64,000 nucleotides of DNA from Elmis aenea. Taxonomy: Eukaryota; Arthropoda; Insecta; Coleoptera; Elmidae. How positions within the stretch are numbered: position 1 is the stretch's first letter; each line of letters opens with the position of its first letter. Both the position numbers and the translations under genes were made by a program. The notes below the pieces were generated by a model that saw only the letters and a list, made by a program, of their open reading frames with translations, was not told where the DNA came from and did no database searches. This document shows positions 55,205 through 64,000 of the stretch, piece after piece. The stretch lies in contig OX393581.1 of NCBI GenBank assembly GCA_947652605.1, positions 25,414,788-25,478,787 of the forward strand. The letters are read 5' to 3'.

Positions 55205-55905
55205 AAATTATTTTCAACTATACACAGTGTTTTGTTTTTGCGTACCAATACGTCACTTTCCACTTTGTTTTCTTAAATAGTCACCCTGTATGTTTTGATC
55301 TTCTTAGATGCAGAAATTAATTGTCTTTCAAAATGTATGGGGTTTTATGCGTCTAAAATCAATCGTTTTTGAGTTATTTAAGTTTTTATGAAAATTTTGA
55401 CAGAAACAGGAATCTAAGAAAATATTGAGATTTCTCAACATAGCAATTTCAGAACGAGTTCCTTTGAAACTTTGTTCGACAATAGTATCATAGTGATTGC
55501 TGACTAGTTAAAATTTTAAAATAATACACAGGGTGTTTTTTATGCTCGGTCCAATTGGACTGATATTACTATGTTGTGAAATCTCAATATTTTCGAGTCC
55601 TGTTTCTGTCAAAATTTTCATAAAAACTTAAATAACTCAAAAAAGATTGATTTGAGACACATAAAACCCTATATATTTTAAAAGACAATTTAATTCTGCA
55701 TCTAAAAAGATCAAAATATACAGGGCGTTCTATTTAAGAAAACAAAGTGACGTATCGGTGTGCAAAAACAAAACACTGTGTATAGTTGAAAATAATTTTA
55801 GGTTATGTAGTAAATTACCACAAACCACTTTTATAAGAAACTTTTTTTTGTAAAATTATCACAAGACGAGATATTGATCCGTTACGTTACTTTTTGTACA
55901 CTCTG
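55205..55905. repeat. imperfect palindrome, arms about 300 bp
   Basis: CCTAAAATTATTTTCAACTATACACAGTG near 55200 returns in inverse near 55785-55805. The arms continue through CCAATACGTCACTTTCCACTTTG and ATTTTGACAGAAACAGGA to a centre near 55510. Its outer block resembles the ends of the foldback element in the otubain intron. Confidence 0.75.
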
Positions 55906-56059
55906 TATATAATGAATTGAAGAGATAACGACCATAAGTTATAACATAAATAAATTTACTGAGTTTAGTGGTCAATATTAAAAGCTTCAGCCGGGCATTA
56001 AAGAAAACTCTTTATTGATAACCAATATTTCGGATTTATTTTAATGCTTTCTAAGGTAC

Positions 56060-56478
56060 AAAACAAGACATTTTTACAAAAATCTGAATGAAAGACACTA
56101 ATTGTTTTTATTCTTACAAATTTATACTTACTCAAAGTGAGAATACATCATAAAACTGGACCACTTGGTTCGCCAGAGTAGAAATTCATTTTGCAAAATG
56201 TATTAAATGGTTAAAATTGGAATTTAAATTGGAAGTATTGACGATGTTAGTTGGGTTGTTTAAACAACATTTTAATTTATAAATCATTAAAAAAAAATTG
56301 AATAAAAGCTTTAACCATTTAATACATTTTATAAAATGAATTTCTACTCTGGCGAACCAAATAGTCCAAGTATGATACATTCTCACTTTGAGTAAGTATA
56401 AATTTGTAAGAATAAAAACAATTAGTGTCTTTTATTCGGACTTTTGTAAAAATATCTTGTTTTGTACCTTTTGTACGG
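56060..56478. repeat. palindrome, arms about 165 bp, no CAGGGTG ends
   Basis: 56060-56222 is inverse to 56305-56478 with few mismatches. Landmarks are TGGTTCGCCAGAGTAGAAATTCATTTT near 56166 and its inverse near 56335, and the ACTCAAAGTGAGAAT region. The loop is about 80 bp. Confidence 0.85.
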
Positions 56479-58627
56479 TTTTTAATTTCTGAAATAAAAA
56501 TACGGCCAGGCTTATAAAATATAATATTAAAAACCGAATTATGCATTGAAGTATTTTGATATGTAATTCGAGCTCTAATCAAAATCAATAGTCCATCAAA
56601 ACTGTCACACCTCATTTTAAAGTAATTAAAAAAATTCCGAGGATGATTCCCTAAGAGAATGAACTTTTACAAAATATGTTATTTAACAGCCTGGATGAAC
56701 CCCCAATTATTTGCAGCTTCGTTGTTTTCCTTTTCTTAAAATTACAGCAGCGACACAAGCTATTTTTTTAAAGTTCGTTTTCACAAATGTACTTATCGAC
56801 GATTTTTTATCGTCCGTGCGCGAACGCAATTATTTTGAAGAGAGTTTTCATCGTGCAATTTTTAGTTGCGTGGTAAAAATATCGCTTGTGCGCGACAGGC
56901 CTTGCTGATAATGTACATAATATCAGAAATATTTATTTACGGGTAATTACAATTTTGAAATCATTATTTTGGAAAAGTGAAAGGCTATGCCTATTTTTAA
57001 ATTATCCCAGATCAATTATCACTTGCTTAAAAGTGATAGTTGAATGGTCCATACTGGAATGTGATGCTATGCATCGGATCCAAACGAAATACAACAGCAC
57101 AACATAATCAGTTCGTTTCGCGGCACGGTAGGAAGTGGATGTACATGGTATACCCTCGCGGCTACTTACACGTTGTCTGCGTACTTAATTCTACTATTTA
57201 AAGAATTAAAAACTCAATCAAAGAAAAATATTTTTAGTGTTTATTTTTGTTAAATCCATACTGCTGTTTTATATTTAACTACAATGTGTTTGAAAAATCA
57301 AAGAAAGGATTATTACTGTTGTGGAAATAGTGTTTTTATAAATTATAGGTAAACAGGTGATAAAATAGGAATTTTAATTGGTATGATATAGTTAAAAAAA
57401 ATAAACTGGCTTATGTTTGAAGGAATATTGATTACCGGTTTTTAAACGTAAACCTAAACATTTTAGACAATTGTTCACTAGCAAAAAATGTTCGGTAATA
57501 ATCTTCATACCTTTTTTTTGGAAAAAATCAAAACATTTTTGAACTAAAGCAAATAACTTAAAACTACAGAATTAAACCAAAAAGTTTAAAAAGCAAGGAG
57601 ATAATTTAATCGAATGTGTTTCAGTTATTAACTTGCTAAATGATTATGCGTAGACAAATTAGATTATACAAAATAGCTAACAAATAATCGCATTAAAAAG
57701 CTTGTTAATATTATATTTAATACCCGGCACCTAATCCCAGACGATACTACCACGAACGCAAGTTTTACATTGAAACTTTTAGTGATTAAGGGCAGGATGC
57801 GTATTAAAATTACATTATATTAATAATAAACAATATTAATAATAAACAATATTAATAATAAGCAAATAAACATAGTTTCTTGTGATACAAAATGGCTAAT
57901 CGCACATATATTATGTATATCAATCTTGTAACATTATCAGCTTATTATTCGTAAATGCATGTAGCTTACTGACTACTGCATAGCATAAGAGTGCGCTATT
58001 TTAGACTTGTAGTAGTCATACTGCTGTGTAAATAAGAATTCATTTTTAAACATTGCTTGCTTTTTGAGGAGTCTGTGTTAACCAGGAATGCTGTGATTTG
58101 TAGCTCTTAATTCATATGTACAAGTTTTTTTCTGTGAGAGTTCATACTTTAATGACTTCCTATTGCTAACTAAACTCGGTTAACATTTTTGTGATCAGAT
58201 TATCGACTTCGAGCCATGCAAGACACAATGTCACGTTAAAAATCTCCACCAATTCATATACATCCTTTGTAGGAAACGGGCTAAAATACAGTAATTTAGT
58301 AAATTATTAATGTTTAGCGAATAATTCATTTAATTTTCAGTTCGCCAAGTTCTTCAAACTTATCAATTATGTCATTCTTATTATAGCGTTTGTATCATTC
58401 TATTTTATGTGTGGTTTGCCATTGAAAAACACACAGTGTTTTCCAGTTGTCATTCAGCAGGGTTGATTTAAAAACCGCAATAAGATACACAATACTTCGC
58501 CAGACAATGGTATTACACACAATATGACCACAGAATGTGTCTGTTCAGTTCAACGTTCTTACTACAAACAGTGTAATACAAACGAAAATGTGTAATAAAT
58601 AAACTACTACCAGATACGACGAATAAA
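56479..58627. other. intergenic, no recognised gene or element
   Basis: Sequence upstream of the secreted-protein gene. It is less repetitive than the rest of the window. A short (AATAATAAACAAT)n-like run lies near 57818-57865. It may contain regulatory DNA and 5' UTR, but no motif can be assigned. Confidence 0.45.
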
Positions 58628-59155
58628 ATGTGGAACTTTGTTTTAAAATTACTGTGCTGGATGTTCGTGTTGTGTACAAACTTTGCAATAGCTTACCATA
58701 GCAGTGCGTACAACTCAAAGACTGCATATATAGAATCGCAGTTAAAACAGAGATTTAGTTCTAACGATTATAAAACTCGGTATTCGCACCTGCAGGCCAC
58801 AACCACGTACAAACCTCCATGGTATCGAAACCATGCCATCAGGCACACCACGACAACTTCTACGCCGAAGTATCTGCCAACCCAAACAACGTATAACAAC
58901 GGATTACGGATAAGACACTCGCGTTTTCCGAACTTGGACAATGTTTTAACGAAACTGGATCATCTTCACCCAACAACGAAGAAGCCAAGTCAAGCACAAA
59001 GTTGGAATCCTTATGATAAATATCCCAACGAGAACGATGATAATCTGTTCGATGATAATTACGACGAAGACGAATTCAACAATTACGAGGATGAACTTGA
59101 AGATGAAGACTCTTTAGGAGCAGAAACGAACGACGACACAGATTACGATCCTTGG
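58628..59155 (+). CDS. unrecognised secreted acidic protein, first coding exon
   Basis: The first ATG opens MWNFVLKLLCWMFVLCTNFAIAY, a clear signal peptide with probable cleavage after the AIA region. The 176 codons then show a Tyr-rich part, Thr-rich tracts (HTTTTSTPK, PTTKKPS) and, from about residue 130, an acidic low-complexity tail (DDNYDEDEFNNYEDELEDED). There is no folded domain. A strong donor (CTTGG|GTGAGT) follows at 59156 in phase 0, so more exons must lie beyond the window or were not recognised. Such a leader could precede a protease, a receptor ectodomain or an extracellular-matrix protein. I do not recognise the family. Confidence 0.75.
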
Positions 59156-59439
59156 GTGAGTAATACTTTATACAATTTAAATTATTTTAATGGTATCAAT
59201 TAATCAGGAGTGCGACAGGTTGAGATATTTGTGAGGAAAACACAATCAAGGATTTTCCTTAACCGTATTGAATTTTCAAAAATAATGCCGGATTATCCTG
59301 GAAACACAAAGATCTTTGAACACTGTAACGAATTTACTGATATATTTCCGGGATAGGTAATGTTTTTTCAGAAATAGTTCCGGACTTTCCGTGATATCAA
59401 AGATTTTCAAGACTTCCTACTATATATTTTTTTCAACCC
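59156..59439 (+). other. start of intron
   Basis: Sequence after the donor. No repeat or exon is recognised. Confidence 0.4.
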
Positions 59440-61040
59440 CTAGATTGTTTACAATCTGTCCTGGATGGACAACAAGTAAACCCTATATTTACCTACATAA
59501 TATGTTAGCAATTGCCCAATAGCTCTTGCCCTATACTCCACCGTCCCAAGACGGACTTATTTAGAATTATTCTATTTTAACTAGTTAATTAAACCTAGTT
59601 TTTAAGTCAGACGGTTTAAACCTTTTATCTGATTCTGTTAATAATCTTTTCGCTATTCGATTAGGGTGCACTTTTAGTCTTTCACTATATTTAATGCTAT
59701 AGTTTTGCACTTTTCTCGTACACTGGAAATTTTTAAATCCGTTCTAATTATTTTATTTGTCACGAACCACGGTGCGTCGACTATCAGGCGCAACACTTTA
59801 GACTGAAATCTCTATAGAATTTCAATATTTGATATGGACGCTGTGCCCCACAATTGGACTCCGTATGACCATACTGGTTTCAGCGCTGTTTTGTACACTA
59901 AACTTTTGTTTTCTAAGCTGAGTTGCGATTTTTTCCCTAACAACCAGTATAATTTACCGGGTTTGTGGGAAAGTTGCATTGTTTTGTTCCAAATGTGTGT
60001 TGTCCAGGCAGTAGCGTAGCAAGGGGGGGCGGGGGGGGGGGCGGTCCGCCCCGGGCGGCACATTTTTTGGGGCGGCACTTTTAGTCTACCCAAATGGGGT
60101 TAAAATGAAATTGTCGGGGTAATGAAGGAATAGTAGGTATAATAATCACTACTGGCGCTATTAAATTCATAAAAATTAATTTTTAAAAAAGGAATTCTTA
60201 TCGAAGCTAGAGGATAAAACGGTCTACTTGACCTTTCTTCACTGAAAACCCGACCCCTTGTAACGACAGAAATTCCAAGTACCTAATAAAATTTATTATA
60301 CGGTGCCAACCATTCAATAAAATTATGAAACAATTCATTTATTTAAGCCATTAAATTCCATGCAGTTTTAAACTCTATTGTAACACAGATTTTTCACCCT
60401 TATTAAAAATAATTTCGTAGGAGTGGGGGCGATCTGATTAAAGAAAATAAAAATCAGAAAAGGTTCTACTGTAAAACTGTAATTTTGGAAGATGGTTAAG
60501 TATTCTACATTATCTAGCTTTGCATTAAAACACGTTTGAACGTCTAAAATTTAAAAAAATTCGCCTGCGGCGCATTTCCCCCCCCCCTACATTTTTCTGC
60601 CAATCTCTGCTTGGTTTTGGAAAAAGTTTGCGACCCTTATTTTTAGGGGCGGCAAATTCAGGGACCGCCCCGGGCGGCACAAACTCTCGCTACGCCACTG
60701 TGTCCAGGTTAGTCTACAGTCTCTAGATGAATGCCAAGATATTTGGTAGAGTTCTCTTGTGGTACCTGTCTGTCTGCCGTTGAGTGTTACTGGTGGGCAT
60801 GTTTCCTTTTTTGTCGTGAATGTCACCTGCTTTTATCCTCCAACGTCTAAGCCAGATCTGCGTTTTATTAAGGTGATTTTGGATAATAGTGCAGGCCATC
60901 CTCGGGTCCCTGTGTGACGCCATTAGTGTTGTGTCGTCTGCAAATGTGGCGATGGTTGTGTTGCTTGACGTTGGAAAATCTGAAGTGAATAAAATATATA
61001 ATAGGAGCCCCAACATGCTATCCTGCGGAACACCAGAATT
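59440..61040 (-). pseudogene. Jockey-like non-LTR retrotransposon, 3' part of reverse transcriptase ORF
   Basis: On the minus strand from 61016 the reading shows LLYILFTSDFPTSSNTTIAT followed by FADDTTLMASHRDP, the RT catalytic motif. HLNKTQIWLRRWRIKA and TLNGRQT come next. After a frameshift near 60720-60830 and the hAT insertion it continues THIWNKTMQLSHKPGKLYWL, KTALKPVWSYGVQLWGTAS and then the tail (LIVDAPWFVTN) down to about 59640. The element is 5'-truncated and inactive. It lies in reverse orientation in the presumed first intron of the secreted-protein gene. Confidence 0.85.
60009..60700. mobile_element. hAT element, 692 bp, TSD TGTCCAGG, inside the Jockey-like LINE
   Basis: Ends CAGTAGCGTAGCAAGG and, read inward from the right, CAGTGGCGTAGCGAGAG. 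Flanks 60001-60008 and 60701-60708 are both TGTCCAGG. Removing the element and one TSD restores the LINE frame (LTW-TTHIW). Both ends carry the GGACCGCCCCGGGCGGCAC-type inverted block, and there are G/C homopolymers at 60026-60043 and 60580-60590. Confidence 0.94.
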
Positions 61041-62577
61041 AATTTGATGAAGTTCTGTATATTCGTCTTGGTGTCTTACTAAAAAAAAAAAAACTTTGGT
61101 ATATGTAGGATTTTAAAATGCGAAATATGTTATGTGGAAGATTTTGTTTGATTTTGTACAACAGCCCAGGGTAATATAATAGTAGTAGTAATACAATAGT
61201 AGTATAATTTAATATAATTTTCAGGAACAGTCAGGATTTCCACAATACGTACAGAAAATGTACAATACATCTTACATTTCATAATTTCACTGCAATGTTA
61301 CACACTTCTGTAACATTTTACGCGTTCAAAGTGTTAGTTTGATTCCGTTACAACACTTCTAACGATAAATTATGATTTATTATCGATTATTTACGCAGCA
61401 TTCGTCAAAAAATCTGTTCGTTAAATCATCTGTTAATAACTAAATGAAATAAGATGTACGATGCATTCAATTTATATCAAACGGTTTTCAGCCAAGTGAC
61501 ATAATGTTGTATTATTATTAATAGCGGCTTTTGCCCGGAGGCAATACCAACAAATATATCATTTCCAACAGTTTAATCAACATTGTATTAAGGTTTATTA
61601 AAAATCATTTAACCACTTCCAGAGGATATTTTAGAACCATACCAGTGATAATTACCTAACCACATTTTACTAATTAATTTGCCTCATCGTTAATGAAAAA
61701 TGATAATCGTATTTCCTCCTTAGATTTAAAAAAGTAACGTCTAAACTAAATTAAAGATAACTTTTTTATTTTAAAAAAAATGGTAGAAATACTGAACTAG
61801 TTTTAAATTCCCGTCGTTATATCAAATAATGAAATCAATAAGATTTCTGCTGGTCCAGTATCCTTTCAATAGATTTTTTTATAAAAGTTAAGTGATTTTT
61901 TATTAAACTTGTTTATATAAATTAATTAAGCACCCAAATAGCTCAAGCATTCATTAAATAATTGTTTGAAAATTGCTTAAATGAATTACTGTATGCTCCT
62001 TTTATTGGAAGAAATAAAGGTTATAATTTTGATTAATAAATTTAATGCGCTTAAATACACTTATATAAAAAAAAAACTGCTTCTTATTTTACGTCCACTT
62101 TATTAAACGGATTAGAGACCCCACTTTATGTCAGCATAAGTCAAACATGTACTTTGGGGCTTAACAATCGGTCAGCATTGTAATCAATTAATAAAAAGGC
62201 TTTACTTATTGTTGCTTAAGTATATAAATTCACAAAACCGGCGCTAATGATATAATAAATTATGACCAGGTGGAATGATCGTTCTTTGTTGTACAGACCG
62301 ACGGAACATTGTACGATAACACTCAAGAAATTCGATAGACGCCCACGATTTCATAAATAACAGTAAATAAGATTAGTTGTAAGACGCGGGCATGAAAGAT
62401 GCTTTCAACTTCAAAGCGTTAAAAAATTATCCTTGTTGCGTGTGAGTAGCAATACCGCCCTCAAATTATTTACAGGTAATGAATATTTAATGCTGTGAGT
62501 AATGAATGGGACAAGACCGCTTCATATATTTATTTTTTAATCAGTATGGGCACATACACCTGATGAAAAAATCCTGA
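61041..62577. other. probable intron, no recognised feature
   Basis: AT-rich sequence with an (A)n run at 61080 and (AGT)n near 61183-61200. No exon of the upstream gene was identified. Confidence 0.4.
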
Positions 62578-63305
62578 CAAGGGAGGGTCACGATACGTTG
62601 TCGCTAGAATTTGATTAAGGTTGTGTTAATTGCATCAAGGACATCAAAACTAAATGTTTTCCAGAGTTATACGTGCGCCACTGGCCATTTCCTTCGGAAA
62701 AATAGGGGCAAACTGAAAAATTGGTATGAAAAGGTCATTTTTGCGATCGCGTTGGCCATGAAACCGTCAGAGACAAAATCTAAATTCTTCTATTTACCAA
62801 TGCGCGCATCCTTTGCAAGTAAAATGGTACAAAGTTCTTGAAAAAATCTTGAACGGTTCCGGAGAAAAAACGTCTAAAACGAAACCCCTGCATAAGCGCT
62901 ATGATTTGAGAAGTTGTGGTATATCTGTTATAAGTTACTTATAACTAAATCCTATGCATAGGCGTTTAACAGAGGGAAAACCGTTTTTACAAGGACCTCG
63001 TTTTTCGCGTTTTTCTCCGGAACCGTTCTAGATGTTTTAAAAAACTTTGCACCATTTACTTGCAAAGGATGCGCGCATTGGTAAATAGAAAAAAATTAGA
63101 CTTGGTCCTTGACGGTATCATGGCCAACGCGGTCGTAAAAATTACTTTTATTATTCAACTTTTCAGTTGTTCCCCTATTTTTCCGAAGGAAATGGCCATT
63201 GGTACGTATAACTCTGGAAAACATTTAGTTTTGATGTTCTTGATGCAATGAACACAGCCTTAATCAAATTCTAGCGACAACATATCGTATCGTGACCTTC
63301 CCTGG
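62578..63305. repeat. palindromic element, about 728 bp, arms about 300 bp
   Basis: AGGGAGGGTCACGATACG at 62580 is inverse to CGTATCGTGACCTTCCCTGG at the right. Landmarks GGCCATTTCCTTCGGAAAAATAGG and CCAATGCGCGCATCCTTTGC occur in both arms. The loop (about 62900-62980) carries GCTATGATTTGAG and a palindrome around TATAAGTTACTTATA. The frames in each arm are mirror images, so they are not genes. The ends differ from the CAGGGTG family. Confidence 0.88.
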
Positions 63306-64000
63306 TTAGTATAATTCAGTACCATTCAACAATCAATCTGATTTCTTACATAACAAAAGATTGTGTAGTAAAAGACCGAAACGAAAGTTTGTTAAATTTC
63401 GATGCCTTTTGTAAAACTAAAACCAGATTAAACTAACTGTTGGTTTACGTTTAGTAGATATGAAATGGAACTAAAGATTTCATCTAAGAATTTTGTACAG
63501 CAATGATATACTGATCAAAAAATGTTTACAAAACAAATGCACTGATCAAAAATGGTATAAAATCGATGTTTAACACTTTTCTTTAGATAGGCTGTGGTTT
63601 TAAGATTGGCATTTGTTTTGTATGCATAGTTCGTTTATTTTGTTTTAACGCCAAGAATAAACAACGTATTTGACTTTGTACTGGATGCTTCTTTGCACAT
63701 TACGGCGTAAAAGCAATTATTGGTCGTCCAATCTGGCCAAGAAACTATTTCCTGTTGCCAGACATTCTATTTTCGTTGTTACACGCAATTTAACTAGAGT
63801 GCCACTGTAAAGATCGCACGTCCAAGGGGTTCCCCGAATTATTTTGTTTAATAACATCCTCGAAGTTGTTTTATCAGAACTGTTAAAAATAATTTATGAG
63901 CGTTTTCTGTTGCGATTAGCGTATTTGCCGCTCGACATAGTTATTTTTATTACTGTTGAATGTATTTCTTTGAATCTGTTCTTAACCTTGTTAATGACCC
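63306..64000. other. no recognised feature
   Basis: No coding frame, repeat boundary or RNA gene is visible. Confidence 0.4.

Noticed and set aside
62611..63251. Two short frames (76 and 63 codons) on the plus strand
   Set aside because: They occupy mirror-image arms of one palindrome and encode no recognisable motif.

Overview
The window is nuclear DNA of an arthropod, most likely an insect. Genes have GT-AG introns and include a TGF-beta family ligand, a menorin (FAM151) homologue, a lid-less neutral lipase, otubain, acylglycerol kinase and an Afg2/SPATA5 AAA ATPase. The DNA is AT-rich and crowded with DNA transposons. A large, transposon-rich genome such as a beetle's would fit, but the order is an inference. 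There is one assembly gap of exactly 200 N (20740-20939).

Genes, left to right: AGK-like acylglycerol kinase (-, six exons, 3390-5090); otubain (-, four exons, 7293-12887, with a 4.4-kb intron full of transposons); a BMP-like TGF-beta ligand (-, five exons, 13569-15138); the first four exons of an Afg2/SPATA5-type AAA ATPase (+, 16293-18271, rest not found); a FAM151/menorin gene (+, four exons over 12.5 kb, 30736-43204); a lipase gene (+, four exons, 50759-52632) with a one-base frameshift; and the first exon of an unrecognised secreted acidic protein (+, 58628-59155). Splice phases were followed exon by exon. AGK, otubain, the TGF-beta ligand and FAM151 add up to whole reading frames of 429, 270, 433 and 302 residues. 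The ligand and the AAA ATPase are divergent neighbours. The other genes are not obviously co-regulated.

Everything else is mostly transposon. Four classes recur. (1) Long foldback elements bounded by TA, ending CAGGGTG...CACCCTG, often with a shared subterminal CATGGG-ATCTCGCTTAT block. Several are nested, in two places nearly on the dyad centre of another copy. (2) hAT-type nonautonomous elements, many with 8-bp target duplications visible on both sides. (3) PIF/Harbinger remnants (TTA duplications, MADF and Myb/SANT-like fragments, a HARBI1-like pseudogene). (4) LINE tails (Jockey-like and RTE-like). A broken Tc1/mariner-type transposase at 44.3-45.6 kb sits beside a terminus like that of the foldback elements and may represent the enzyme that moved them.

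Most worth a second look: the concentric 'palindrome within palindrome' loci at 21.9-24.2 kb and 36.5-39.1 kb; the possible transposase partner; hAT elements packed with AACCGGTT, which resembles the Grainyhead site, one of them between the divergent TGF-beta and AAA genes; the TGF-beta ligand with no visible furin site; and the AAA gene that stops before its D2 Walker B.
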